A DNA stretch of 64,000 nt, from NCBI GenBank assembly GCA_012033205.1, contig JAAUSO010000003.1, forward strand, positions 1 to 64,000. The letters run 5' to 3'. Below, piece by piece: positions 29,231 through 38,956 of the stretch. Below the pieces are notes generated by a model that had not been told where the DNA came from, made no database searches, and worked only from the letters and a program-made list of their open reading frames with translations. This DNA comes from Richelia sp. SL_2_1. Its GTDB lineage: Bacteria > Cyanobacteriota > Cyanobacteriia > Cyanobacteriales > Nostocaceae. The translations under genes were made by a program, and so were the position numbers. Each line of letters begins with the position of its first letter. Within the stretch, counting starts at the first letter, position 1.

Positions 29231-29432
29231 ATGGATAGCAGGCAGTAAATAAAATACAGATATGTTACAATAATCAAAGTGCCTTGGGAAGCAGGGCGGC
29301 TGCGCGGGTTCTCCCATGTGAGGAGATAAACGGTGTAAACCGAGAGACGCTGCATAAGACCAATTTGTATTCGTACAAGGAGGCAACAGCGAGCGAGACG
29401 CGAAGCCCCATTCGTCTATACGCTGGGGTACT
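29231..29432. repeat. Dispersed repeat region downstream of the Npun_F0494-like gene
   Basis: GC-richer than its surroundings, with GCGCGGGTTCTCCCATGTGA and AGCGAGCGAGACGCGAAGCC, segments I recognise as dispersed cyanobacterial repeats. The ORF-track frame through it is the out-of-frame tail of the upstream gene. Confidence 0.6.
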
Positions 29433-29806
29433 TCACAAAGGTAATCTAAATATACGTGTTGATGCATTTTTAGGCGATCGCCAAATGTGGGAACTGTCCA
29501 GCCCTGTTCTGATGGGCTTTCTACCATTTGACGACCTAAAGGAGTCAGACGAAAACTATCTGTAATTCCTTGTCCGTCAACTTCGCGACGCAATAAACCT
29601 ACTTCAATCAACCATACCAAAGCGTTATCTGCCGCTAATTCCGACAAGGGACGTTTTGTATAGTTGTTTTTTACACCATTTATACCAGCTATTTCACCCA
29701 TGGCGATTCGTCCGGCGAGCATTTGCTGAAATAAGCTTAAATTAAAAGGAGAACATCTGAGGGCTAGGGAAGCTCTTTTTTGGGTTTGCGAATCCACAGC
29801 AGGCAT
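29433..29806 (-). pseudogene. Npun_F0494-like conserved protein (frameshifted near its end)
   Basis: The N-terminal 110 residues match a cyanobacterial family I know as Npun_F0494: RASLALRCSPFNLSLFQQML, GVKNNYTKRPLSELAADNAL and GITDSFRLTPLGRQMVE. The ORF track runs on into repeat DNA to 29213. Adding one base to the run at 29467-29471 gives GDRLKNASTRIFRLPL and a stop at 29433-29435, which fits the family's short basic-aromatic end and length (about 124 aa). The function is unknown; the fold looks like a winged-helix regulator. Family name is from memory. Confidence 0.75.
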
Positions 29807-30033
29807 TTTAAATATATTGATATTGTTTTTACATACTATATTAATAGTAATATTGATTTAATTTAAACATAAATTTATAATTTACTTGATTTATCTGATT
29901 TACGCTCACTTAAAGATGCATGTTTTCTAAGATACAGAGCTATATTTGGGAATAAATACAGCGACACTTCGGTTATAAATTGAACAATATAAATTGTCGC
30001 GATCGCTAAATTTTAAATGAATTAATCAAGTAG

Positions 30034-31650
30034 CTAATTATTTTTTTCGACAAGATAAATGTAGTATCTTTCTTCAGCAAGAATACTGTCTCTAAATTCT
30101 TTAATTTTGATAATTTTTAACTGAGTGTTTGTGACTTCAAGTGGCTCACTCAAGATTAAAACATTTTTTTTCAAATTATCTTTTATTGCAGAATCGATTT
30201 TATTAATTAATTCTGATTGTTTTTTTAAATATATTCTTTGTTTATTATTAAAAAAACTACCTAACTGATTATATTCTATGTAAAATATTTTTTTATCGAT
30301 ATAAGCAGAAATTGGCGATACTATAGTATCCTTACTACCGAGAATAAATTCTTTGCTTAATCCTTGTTTTTGAATAAATTCTGCTGCAACCTTACTTCTA
30401 GAAAATGGATAAGTTAAATCCATGGTATAAGCATAGAACCCTGAAAACATCTGAATTGTTAAAATAATTGTGATAACTTGGTTCTGATATTTTCGACAAA
30501 AATTAGTCAAATTTGTAATTTTTTGCCAACGTTTAGGAATGTTATATGATGGATGGAAATATCGACTAATCCATATACAAGCTAAGAAGAGAAAAAATAA
30601 ATGACCATGATGTCTTAATGTTCCTTGCCATTTTAGCCACGAAAACAAGAACATTCCTAAAGTTCCTGATATATACAGAAATAGAACTATTGGTTTATCG
30701 ATAAATATTAATACTGAAAATGATAGTAAAAATAAAGAGAAAAAGAAAGCGAATAATGTGAGATCAGGAGAAATAGATGTGATATCTTTACTCCAAAAAT
30801 GGTATTCAAAAAAGTTAGGTATTGGCACGTAACTATACCAAATTGTCCTCACAGTATATCCCAAACGTTGTAGCAAGTTTAATATTAATTCAAATTTAGA
30901 TACTGTTGCGGTTTCTCCTATATTTTGTTGTATATCGTTGGTTGTATCTTGTATCGCTGCGGGAAGGATTTGTAAAATTGATAAACCTATACCTAAACAT
31001 AAAATTAATAAACCGATAATTAGATGTTTTATCTGTCTGCGATTTAATTTATTTTGATTGATTCTATGTTTTACAATAGTATCGATAATTAGAGCCGCAC
31101 TTAAGGATAAACAAATAATGAAACCGTATGCATTAGTATTTGCTAGAAGTGCTAAAGTGAAAAATGTAGGGATATAATTTATATTTCTACGAGTAAATAA
31201 ATAACAAACAAGAAAAACTACTAATATCCCTAAACTATAATTTCTACTAATCAAATTATATTCAAATAAAGAAAAATAGCTAAAAGTAAAAAGGGTTTTT
31301 TGTACTAGATTAAAAGGCGATTTTTTCGCGAATATGTAGACAATAGCAGTAGAAATCAGAATATGAAAAAACTGCATTGCAAAGGGATTACGAGTAATTT
31401 TAGTAATCAAAAATAAACATAAATGCCATAGTCCTGGATGTCCTTCGTATTTTAAATTTTCATATAAATCAGTTAAGCTTGAAGAATCTCTGGCAATTAA
31501 CCATGCTTGAGTTTCATCGCGCCACAATTCATGATTGAGAATGCCGATAAAGCTCAAAATAAAAAATACTAATATCAGACAATTAGAATAAGTAATATAT
31601 GTTGATAAAAAGCCAATATTTTTAGTGAGTCTTTTACGAGCCATGATCAT
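30034..31650 (-). CDS. Multi-membrane GT-C-like glycosyltransferase
   Basis: The 538-aa protein has about ten to twelve hydrophobic helices and a C-terminal soluble part of about 130 residues. After the first helix comes HELWRDETQAWLIARD, an acidic Asp-Glu pair placed as in GT-C (PMT/ArnT-like) enzymes, then YEGHPGLWHL and LISRNYSLGIL. It probably transfers a sugar from a lipid-phosphate donor on the periplasmic side; the substrate is unknown. It is the last gene of the minus-strand glycan cluster. Codon use is very AT-rich, like the other GT-C genes here. Confidence 0.78.
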   Translation of the reverse strand: MIMARKRLTKNIGFLSTYITYSNCLILVFFILSFIGILNHELWRDETQAWLIARDSSSLTDLYENLKYEGHPGLWHLCLFLITKITRNPFAMQFFHILISTAIVYIFAKKSPFNLVQKTLFTFSYFSLFEYNLISRNYSLGILVVFLVCYLFTRRNINYIPTFFTLALLANTNAYGFIICLSLSAALIIDTIVKHRINQNKLNRRQIKHLIIGLLILCLGIGLSILQILPAAIQDTTNDIQQNIGETATVSKFELILNLLQRLGYTVRTIWYSYVPIPNFFEYHFWSKDITSISPDLTLFAFFFSLFLLSFSVLIFIDKPIVLFLYISGTLGMFLFSWLKWQGTLRHHGHLFFLFLACIWISRYFHPSYNIPKRWQKITNLTNFCRKYQNQVITIILTIQMFSGFYAYTMDLTYPFSRSKVAAEFIQKQGLSKEFILGSKDTIVSPISAYIDKKIFYIEYNQLGSFFNNKQRIYLKKQSELINKIDSAIKDNLKKNVLILSEPLEVTNTQLKIIKIKEFRDSILAEERYYIYLVEKNN

Positions 31651-31682
31651 TGGTGATTTTCCCTGATTTAATTTGAATCGAA

Positions 31683-31710
31683 ATTTTAATTTTAATTTTA
31701 ATTTTAATTA
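31683..31710. repeat. Short tandem repeat, unit AATTTT
   Basis: About five hexamers (AATTTT) upstream of the GT-C gene at 30034-31650. Confidence 0.85.
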
Positions 31711-31752
31711 GATAAAAATACTACAAGATATCAAATCCAATTAATTAGTTAA

Positions 31753-32634
31753 TTAATTATTAGCTTGATAATTCTTTTCCCAGAAAAAGCCTGCGACACC
31801 AGCAAGTTGTGAAACAAATAATAATGCAGAGAGTAACAATTTTGGTTGAGGTGTAGGTTGTGATAAAGGATAGGTTAATAGGTGCCAATAAAATGAAATT
31901 GGCTCAACTTTAATTTGTGTATCAGCGCGTTTAGCTCGGATTTGATGAAAACAAAAAGCACCGCGTCCATAATGAAAATGCTGTCGCCAGTAACTGGATA
32001 ATGTTAAATTATGAGCGTGGTAAACTTGGACTTCTGGCGCATAAACCATTTTATTGCCAAATTGCAGCCAGCGATCGCAAAATTCCCGGTCTTCTCCTGC
32101 TGCTAAGGGAAAAGTTGTATCAAAACCGCCAAGGGCTTGAAAGCGCTTTGATGGTAAAGCAAAATTGTTAGACGCGAAAAAGTTTGAACGTTTGGTACCT
32201 AAATTGTAGTAATTATATAAATAATCAATTAGTACTTGGCTGGTAGTTGAATAAAGATTATCGGGAAGAGCATTTAAAGTTTTACCACCGATCATGCTAT
32301 CTGGTTCTGTAATAAAACGTGCAGCTAATTTATTTAACCAATCCGGAAGGGGTTTACAGTCATCGTCGGTAAAAGCCAGAAAATCTCCCTTAGCAATTTT
32401 AGCACCAGTATTCCGAGCGCTGGCGGGACCGGCATTTTTTTGTTTGAACAGCGTGATTTTTAACTGATTCTGGAAACGCTCTACTACTGGTTCGAGCGAC
32501 ATTTTACTCCCATCATCAACCACGACAACTTCAAAACATTCGCGGGGATATTCTAATTTAGCTAAAGATTCCAGACACTGAGTAAGTCTTTCGGGACGGT
32601 TATAAGTCGGGATGATAATTGAAAAAGATGACAT
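31753..32634 (-). CDS. Family 2 glycosyltransferase
   Basis: GT-A enzyme using an activated sugar nucleotide. It shows FSIIIPTYNRPERLTQCLESL, VVVDDGS, KNAGPASARNTGAKIAKGDF, and FTDDDCKP, which carries the metal-binding acidic motif. GEDREFCDRWLQFG is the later ED motif. A C-terminal hydrophobic segment (LLLSALLFVSQLAGVAGFF) may anchor it to the membrane. It is 293 aa long. It sits 22 bp upstream of the next gene in the minus-strand cluster, so they are probably cotranscribed. Confidence 0.9.
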   Translation of the reverse strand: MSSFSIIIPTYNRPERLTQCLESLAKLEYPRECFEVVVVDDGSKMSLEPVVERFQNQLKITLFKQKNAGPASARNTGAKIAKGDFLAFTDDDCKPLPDWLNKLAARFITEPDSMIGGKTLNALPDNLYSTTSQVLIDYLYNYYNLGTKRSNFFASNNFALPSKRFQALGGFDTTFPLAAGEDREFCDRWLQFGNKMVYAPEVQVYHAHNLTLSSYWRQHFHYGRGAFCFHQIRAKRADTQIKVEPISFYWHLLTYPLSQPTPQPKLLLSALLFVSQLAGVAGFFWEKNYQANN

Positions 32635-32655
32635 ATTAATAAACTATTTAATCAA

Positions 32656-33705
32656 CTATAAGGAGATACTGTTACTGTTAAGTGAAGCAGTAAGTTTTGA
32701 CGAGTGCAAATGTTGTCTTTGTTGCTGTTTTTGAGCATACCGGGTAGTGAGATAATTATTAACTGGATGTTCTATCCAAGCCAAAATTCTGCACAGCAGT
32801 TTGCTATTTAATCCCAAAGTAAGACGACGAACCACAGGCTCAATAATGGTCATATGCCTTCTCCAGCCCAGTTTCTTGTACTTATTTTGGAAATACCCAT
32901 CTTCAACTACATTCCATTTTTCCTGCATTCTTTGCAAGCTAGCAACAGTCCACCCGTTACTCCAGCGCAGCATATAGTAATGTAAATCTGATAATTTTAA
33001 AGGAGGTCCAGGGACATAAGTCACAAGGGAATCTGGCTCAAAATAGACGGTTTCTCCTACTTCTCTAACAATCATGCAGAAATCTAAATGTTCTTTGGTA
33101 TTAAAGAAAGCTTCATCAAGATAACCAATACGTTCAAAAATTTTGGTGCGAACAAGTACGCAGTGAAATTCGGCTAATTCAGTTTGTTGACGCTGAAGCT
33201 GAGGACGAACATCTACAACTCGTTGTCCTTGTCTGTACATTTTCTCCCGTAATCTTCTTCTACCAGTTTGATCAGTCCAAACATGAGATTCACCTCCGGC
33301 AAAATGGACGATTTCGTGCAATGGTTCATTTTGACACATTAATGGTCCGACTACTGCCGCAGCGGTTTCTTCTGCACATTTGACTAAATGGTTTAACCAT
33401 CCAGATGACACTACTACATCGTTATCTAAAAAAACAACGTATTCGGTATCTACTTGGGCTAATCCCAGATTGCGAGCATGATTTGGGCTAAGATAATAAT
33501 CTGTACGAATAAGTTGAAATTGCTTTTCTTCAGCTTTTTTTTGGAGATATTGGCAAACTTCCTTGGGTGAGTTCCCGTCTATATAAATTAATTTGAAAGG
33601 GATTGTTGTGTAATTGTAAACGCTTTCTAAAGACTCCTTAGTATAGCTAAAGCGCTCGCGAGGAACAACAACGATTGTCACCTGTGGTTGTAATGAATTT
33701 TCCAT
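32656..33705 (-). CDS. Family 2 glycosyltransferase
   Basis: I start at MENSLQPQVTIVVVPRERFS. The 30 residues upstream in the track overlap the end of the GT4 gene and look non-native. The 349-aa enzyme shows YIDGNSPKEV, NHARNLGLAQVDTEYVVFLDNDV (the DXD-like site) and an AGGESHVWTDQTGRRRLRE insert. NTKEHLDFCMIVREVGE is in the acceptor-side region. The family resembles rhamnosyl- or glycosyltransferases of polysaccharide clusters; the donor is unknown. Confidence 0.87.
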   Translation of the reverse strand: MENSLQPQVTIVVVPRERFSYTKESLESVYNYTTIPFKLIYIDGNSPKEVCQYLQKKAEEKQFQLIRTDYYLSPNHARNLGLAQVDTEYVVFLDNDVVVSSGWLNHLVKCAEETAAAVVGPLMCQNEPLHEIVHFAGGESHVWTDQTGRRRLREKMYRQGQRVVDVRPQLQRQQTELAEFHCVLVRTKIFERIGYLDEAFFNTKEHLDFCMIVREVGETVYFEPDSLVTYVPGPPLKLSDLHYYMLRWSNGWTVASLQRMQEKWNVVEDGYFQNKYKKLGWRRHMTIIEPVVRRLTLGLNSKLLCRILAWIEHPVNNYLTTRYAQKQQQRQHLHSSKLTASLNSNSISL

Positions 33706-33739
33706 TTTAGTATCCTTTATATAAGTAATCAATAAATTT

Positions 33740-35028
33740 TTAAATGTAGCCAGAACTAATCTGTTTTTGACAAGCTTCTGACAAAGCAACATCATTAAGT
33801 AGCTGCTGATAAATCTTGACTAACTGGTCATTAAGTTTGTGTAGGTCATAGTGTTTTTCTACATAATTACGACCTGCTTGCCCCATTTCTGTCCAAATTT
33901 CTGGATGGTCAAGCAAATAACCTAATTTTTGGGCTAAAGCATCAGCGTTTCGTTCGGGTACTAGATATCCAGATATCCCGTCTTCTACTAATTCGGGAAT
34001 ACCACCATGGTAGGTACTAATAACAGGTAAGCCCATTGCCATTGCTTCTTTTAAAACATTGATTGGTGCATCTTGATTGCCATCGGCAGCGGTAACGCTA
34101 GGAGCGATAAATAAATGCGATATATCGAGAATTTCTCTAATTTCTTGTTCGTTTTTCCAACCGACTAAATTAACAATATTACCTACATTTAATTCATCAA
34201 TCAATTGCTGCAATTCAAACTTTAATTCTCCGTCACCAATAATGTTATATTCAAGATTTGAGTGAGTTTTAGCTTGTTGTGCTACGGCACGAATTGCATA
34301 TTCAATACCTTTTTTTCAACCAGACGACCTGTTGTCGCAATGCGTATTTTTCCATCAGCAGAAGGGTAACGAAAAGCAAAAGGGAATTTGTTGCAATCTA
34401 GACCGGAACGATGCACAACGATGTTTTTTGGGTTGCAGCCTAATGCTATTACTCGCTGTTTAAAAAAATCACAGTTAGCTAAAAAAAAGTCTCCGGTTTG
34501 AAATAATTCACTGTATATATCTCTTCCTTTTGTTTCCACAAAACTGCTGATATCATAACCACGAAAAGTTGTAATTAATTTGGCATCAGGAGAATGCATA
34601 ATCCGAAAAGCCATTCCTCGAAAACTTAAAGTGCCAAATTGGCAATGAATTATATCGTAAGTTTTAGATAAATTAGGGATTGTACTATATAATAAATACA
34701 AATAAATTGCTGATTTACCGTATTTGAAAAAATTTAGCGATCGCAATGTTAAAAAAGGATTTTGCAAAATATTTTTTAAAAAGATAAATAACCCATTAAA
34801 GATTCTTGCTAAAAAGTTTTCACTAATTTCAGGTAAATAATAAGTGGGTTTTAATAAAGCATATTTTTCGACATCAGGATGTACTTTATCTAAATCACCC
34901 TTGTAATCGGCATAAATATCAACTTCATGTCCTCGCTCCATCAAACCTACTATTTGATTAACAATAAAAGTTTCTGATAAAACGGGAAAATGACTGACTA
35001 TAAAAGCAATTTTCATAATTTTTTTCAC
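33740..35028 (-). pseudogene. Family 4 glycosyltransferase (split by a frameshift)
   Basis: GT-B enzyme of the WcaL/colanic-acid type. The N-terminal half (34282-35028) starts MKIAFIVSHFPVLSETFIVN and ends at TGRLVEKK. The C-terminal half (33740-34213) has IAPSVTAADGNQDAPINVLKEAM, with the family's GxP...E donor-site region (AMGLPVISTYHGGIPELVE). They meet at a seven-base A run on the coding strand (34310-34316); one extra A gives VEKKGIEYAIRAVAQQAK and one continuous protein of about 429 aa. A sequence error or a recent mutation breaks it. Its end lies 34 bp before the next gene's start. Confidence 0.9.
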
Positions 35029-35044
35029 TCAATAGCTTCTTAAA

Positions 35045-35968
35045 TTAACCGCGATTTGCTGTTCCTCCTAACTTCAAGCGCGTCAATTCCCACGCACTTA
35101 CATACCTCACAAAACACATTGTTAGAGAAACTTTGATTTTTTGCTCAAAACTTTGCAAACGCGAATCTTGAAAGGCATTAATTGCAAAGTTGACGGGAGG
35201 TACTATAGAGTCAAAAAGCAGACGTGCAAACATTTTTTGGCGCTGTATAAAGTGGTCGTCAGGTTTAATATATAAGTTATAAACTCCACCTGCTAAACGC
35301 ACGGTTCGCTTATATAAATCTGCCCAAGAATAACGAGTCGGGTGAGCAACACAAGTATCCTCGGCATAGATTTGCTGATAGCCAGCTTCGTACACCCGTT
35401 TACCCCATTCCATATCACCGTTAGATTTCAAATTAGCATTAAATAATCCGACGCGATCAAATACTGCTTTGAAAGTGAATACATTGGCAGTCGCACCTGC
35501 TTTGCGATTGTTAAGCAATCGTTCTTGAGGAAAAGCAGTGATACTTTCATACAGTTCTACAGGAGTAGGTTGCTGGGGATTTTTAAAAAATAGGTTCACT
35601 TTCCCCGCAACTAAACCACAGTTATCCATTGCTAATAAATTTTTCACACCTTTTTCCAGCCAATCCAATGCGGGAATACAATCTGCATCCGTAAAAGCAA
35701 TCACTTTACCTTTGGCTAGAGAAATACCTCGATTCCTTGCTGCATAAGAACCAGGAGTACTTTCGTAAGTTGCGATCGCACTTGTAAATTGCTCGACGAC
35801 ACCTTTAATATTTTGTCCTTCATCTGAACCATTATCAACAACAATCACTTCATAAAGGCTTTTTGGATAGGTTTGAACATCTATTGCTTCTAAGCAGATT
35901 TTTAGCCGCTCGGCATCATTGAAAACTGGAATAATCACGGAAACAAAAGGACTACTGGAATGAACCAT
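35045..35968 (-). CDS. Family 2 glycosyltransferase
   Basis: 307-aa GT-A enzyme: FVSVIIPVFNDAERLKICLEAI, VIVVDNGSDEGQN, SYAARNRGISLAKGKVIAFTD then ADCIPALDWLEKG (DXD-like). KSNGDMEWGKRVYEAGYQQIY is the later conserved block. It is transcribed just ahead of the GT4 gene (16-bp gap). Sugar and acceptor are unknown; the context points to extracellular or envelope polysaccharide. Confidence 0.9.
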   Translation of the reverse strand: MVHSSSPFVSVIIPVFNDAERLKICLEAIDVQTYPKSLYEVIVVDNGSDEGQNIKGVVEQFTSAIATYESTPGSYAARNRGISLAKGKVIAFTDADCIPALDWLEKGVKNLLAMDNCGLVAGKVNLFFKNPQQPTPVELYESITAFPQERLLNNRKAGATANVFTFKAVFDRVGLFNANLKSNGDMEWGKRVYEAGYQQIYAEDTCVAHPTRYSWADLYKRTVRLAGGVYNLYIKPDDHFIQRQKMFARLLFDSIVPPVNFAINAFQDSRLQSFEQKIKVSLTMCFVRYVSAWELTRLKLGGTANRG

Positions 35969-36105
35969 CTAATGTTTGCTCGCTCAATTTTAACTGCTAA
36001 TTACTACTGTTTTTCTCGATGAATTTTGAGCAGATTGATGTAAATAAAGGTTATTTAACTTTTTAACTACTTTTATTTACACCAAGCCACATTTATGTCA
36101 ATTTA

Positions 36106-37575
36106 CTATTTATTTGCAGCTACAACAGTTAAATTATTATCATCTTCCGATGAAGTCACTTGCTTCCACTCTTCTTTAGTAAAGTCTTCATGATAAGAAC
36201 GCTCGGTATTAACCTCCCACAAATCGTGTTGCTCTCCTAAGAGATTTTTCGCTGCTAATAACGCTGTCAGCATGGAATGGTCTTGATTATTATAACGATG
36301 CATTCCATTTCTACCAGTAGTTTGCAAATTTTCAAACCCTTGCAAATAATTTTGAATTACATCTAAATGCTGGCGATAATCGCCATCGTAAACTGGATAA
36401 GCTTTCGGTTGACGAATCACAACTCCGTCTTCTACTTTCGCACCTTTAGCTAATCCCAACACTCCCAATTCTTGCTTGGCTAATTCAATTAATTCTGCAT
36501 CGGTTTTCGACCACAAAGGGTCACCAATGTTACAAAAATATTCCATACCCAAACAAGTTTTACTAGCATCAGGAACCATAGCAGCACTCCAATTTTTGAA
36601 GTTCTGAATCCGTCCGACTTTCACTTCTGAAGCATGAATATAAATCCAATTGTCGGGGAATAAATCTGGTGCATCTATAATCAAGGACACAATCAGAAAA
36701 TCCCGGTATTTCAAACCGTTTGCAGCTTTTACTACTTCATCTGGTAGACTTGGATTCATTTTCTGAACTAACAGATTCAAAGGCATACTAGAGATAAAAT
36801 TCTCTCCCTCAATTTGAATCAGATTATCATCGCGCTGAGCAATCACTTTAGTGATGCGCTTTCCTTCACGCTCCATTCCCAGTACTTTTGTATTCAAATG
36901 CACTTCACCGCCAGCTTCTTCTATCTTTTCGGCAAAGCGTTCCCACATCATTCCCGGCCCTAATCTGGGGTAATCAAATTCTTTAATTAGGGTTTTAGTA
37001 TCATTTTTACCAAAAAATGCATTGATAACTGCGGTTTTTACAGACAAGCCTTTGATGCGCTGCGCTGCCCATTCTGCTTGAATCTGAGTACAGGGAATAC
37101 CCCAAACCTTCTCAGTATAAGTTTTAAAAAAAGTTCTATAAAGACGTTCACCAAAGCGGTTTGTCACCCATTGTTCTAAATTCTCTTCTACCGGCAGCGG
37201 TCTGCGTTTGGCTTCTAAGTAAGACCACATAATCAAGAAGCTTTCGGAAATTCCCAATTTTTGCAGGGTATCAAAAGCACTTAAAGGATATTGAAAAAAT
37301 TTGCCTTGATAATAGATGCGCGACATACGTGGAGTTTTGATGAAATCATCTTCAAGAACTTCATACCACAGGTCTTGTACTTCTTGAACTTTGGTGAAAA
37401 AACGATGACCACCAATATCAAAATGATACCCTTTATACTTCTCTGTCCGAGAGATTCCACCTACTGTGTCTGATTGCTCCAAGACAATAGGTTTAATCCC
37501 GTTCTTAACTAAATGATAAGCAGCAGTTAAACCTGCTGGACCGGCTCCGATAACGACAACTGGATGATTGTTCAT
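36106..37575 (-). CDS. FAD-dependent UGM/protoporphyrinogen-oxidase-like protein
   Basis: The 489-aa flavoprotein has the FAD-binding motif VVVIGAGPAGLTAAYHLV at the N-terminus, then VGGISRTEKYKGYHFDIGGHRFF, typical of UDP-galactopyranose-mutase-like and protoporphyrinogen-oxidase-like amine oxidases in polysaccharide clusters. TYTEKVWGIPCTQIQAEWAA is a conserved later block, and GRNGMHRYNNQDHSMLTALLA is the flavin-binding C-terminus. A role in making a sugar nucleotide or modified lipid for the cluster is inferred. Which reaction it catalyses cannot be read from sequence. Confidence 0.85.
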   Translation of the reverse strand: MNNHPVVVIGAGPAGLTAAYHLVKNGIKPIVLEQSDTVGGISRTEKYKGYHFDIGGHRFFTKVQEVQDLWYEVLEDDFIKTPRMSRIYYQGKFFQYPLSAFDTLQKLGISESFLIMWSYLEAKRRPLPVEENLEQWVTNRFGERLYRTFFKTYTEKVWGIPCTQIQAEWAAQRIKGLSVKTAVINAFFGKNDTKTLIKEFDYPRLGPGMMWERFAEKIEEAGGEVHLNTKVLGMEREGKRITKVIAQRDDNLIQIEGENFISSMPLNLLVQKMNPSLPDEVVKAANGLKYRDFLIVSLIIDAPDLFPDNWIYIHASEVKVGRIQNFKNWSAAMVPDASKTCLGMEYFCNIGDPLWSKTDAELIELAKQELGVLGLAKGAKVEDGVVIRQPKAYPVYDGDYRQHLDVIQNYLQGFENLQTTGRNGMHRYNNQDHSMLTALLAAKNLLGEQHDLWEVNTERSYHEDFTKEEWKQVTSSEDDNNLTVVAANK

Positions 37576-37615
37576 AACTTCAAGTAAGGGTGTATTAGTT
37601 TCTGTGGGATGAATT

Positions 37616-38638
37616 TCATGCAGTGGAGATATCTAACTTTGATAAGAACCACTGATGCCATAAATAGTTAGTTGTACCAACAGCAAAGGCTAAACCACCG
37701 TAAATGTAATAAAACCAATGCCAAGGAATGACGCGCAATGCGAACCCTAAGCCACGTTTATCATGAAAGAAACGATAAACTGCAAAATTTAGCCATAGCA
37801 TGATTAGACTTAGTACCGCAGTCACAGCCAAAAATCCAGACCACCACCAAGCTGCAACTAAAGTACCTAAAATTGCATAAATCAAAACTACGCTTAAACG
37901 ACTAGATACCCCTAAGTTCAAGTCATTATCTAATTGACGTTGACGCAAAATCAATTCTGTCCAAGGCAAAGCACGGTAGAAGATTTCTGCTTTTAATAAA
38001 GAAACAATGCCCCATCGTTTCAGATGCTTTACCTGTAAATCTTTCACAAGCTTAATTTTATAACCACCGCGTCTAATACGGTAGCCTAGTTCGATATCTT
38101 CTATACTAGGTCGTCGATAGCTCTCGTTAAATCCACTTAAAGAAAGAAATGTTTCGCGACGGATTGCACCACAAGCACCCCAAAATGTGAAGGCTTCTTG
38201 ACTCGCTATTTGATGAGTGTAATGGTGAAATAAATTTTTATACTGTGACAAAAAGTTACTTGCTCCTGGTTGATCATCATAGGAGCCAATCAAGGCAGCT
38301 AAATCGGATTCATTTTCAAAAGCTTTTTTGACTTGACTAATTGCATCTTGAGAAATGACTACATCAGCATCCACGAAGTAGAGTATATCCCCCGTGGCAG
38401 CACTCGCACCAATATTACGGGCTTTCGCAGGACCTGCATTTACAGCCATCCTGATTACCTTAGCACCGAATTCTTCCGCTACCAACCAAGAGCCGTCTGT
38501 ATCTGCATCGGAGACAACTATGACTTCATCTGGATAAATTGTTGATTCTTTCAGGCTAGACAAGCATAGACGAAAGCTATCACCTCCATTGTGTACTGGG
38601 ATAATTACTGAAATACTTACCTGAGTAGGAGTATGCAT
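37616..38638 (-). CDS. Membrane-anchored family 2 glycosyltransferase
   Basis: 340-aa enzyme with an N-terminal GT-A domain: ISVIIPVHNGGDSFRLCLSSL, AGPAKARNIGASAATGDILY and FVDADVVIS (DXD). FTFWGACGAIRRETFLSLSGF is the acceptor block, and SIEDIELGYRIRRGGYK is the ED motif. The C-terminus has three or so hydrophobic helices (about residues 245-320). Such proteins add sugars to lipid-linked or membrane acceptors. It is the likely first gene of the GT2/GT4/flavoprotein run, 41 bp before the flavoprotein. Confidence 0.88.
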   Translation of the reverse strand: MHTPTQVSISVIIPVHNGGDSFRLCLSSLKESTIYPDEVIVVSDADTDGSWLVAEEFGAKVIRMAVNAGPAKARNIGASAATGDILYFVDADVVISQDAISQVKKAFENESDLAALIGSYDDQPGASNFLSQYKNLFHHYTHQIASQEAFTFWGACGAIRRETFLSLSGFNESYRRPSIEDIELGYRIRRGGYKIKLVKDLQVKHLKRWGIVSLLKAEIFYRALPWTELILRQRQLDNDLNLGVSSRLSVVLIYAILGTLVAAWWWSGFLAVTAVLSLIMLWLNFAVYRFFHDKRGLGFALRVIPWHWFYYIYGGLAFAVGTTNYLWHQWFLSKLDISTA

Positions 38639-38956
38639 TGTAAGTTAATTCCTTATCACTCCATAAACAATTCAATTGTGTATTTATTCAGCTTCTTTTT
38701 GAATGAGTATACAGGAAAATGCTTATTTTGTAGATGACTTTTTTATGCCCTTTATTACTTACTTTAATCATTAGAAAGCAATAAAGGGCTATTTAAAACA
38801 CATTAAACAAAATTTTGCTTTAACTTTACAAATATAAAGTTTTGATGAACAAGATAAATGTAACTATGGAGGAGTATTTGAAAAAGCATATATTTTTTGG
38901 TAATAGTAAAATAATTTGCTTCTAAATTTAAGTGTAATAACGAAAAAGATTTATTT
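38639..38956. other. Gene-less AT-rich gap in the glycan cluster
   Basis: About 320 bp with no ORF. It likely holds a promoter for the 38638 gene and the 3' region of the GT-C paralogue. Confidence 0.5.

Noticed and set aside
29213-29432. C-terminal 75 residues of the 197-aa ORF
   Set aside because: Out-of-frame reading of repeat DNA after a one-base loss.
33706-33795. 30-residue N-terminal extension of the GT2 protein
   Set aside because: Overlaps the end of the GT4 gene in another frame; MENSLQPQVTIVVVP is a normal GT2 start.
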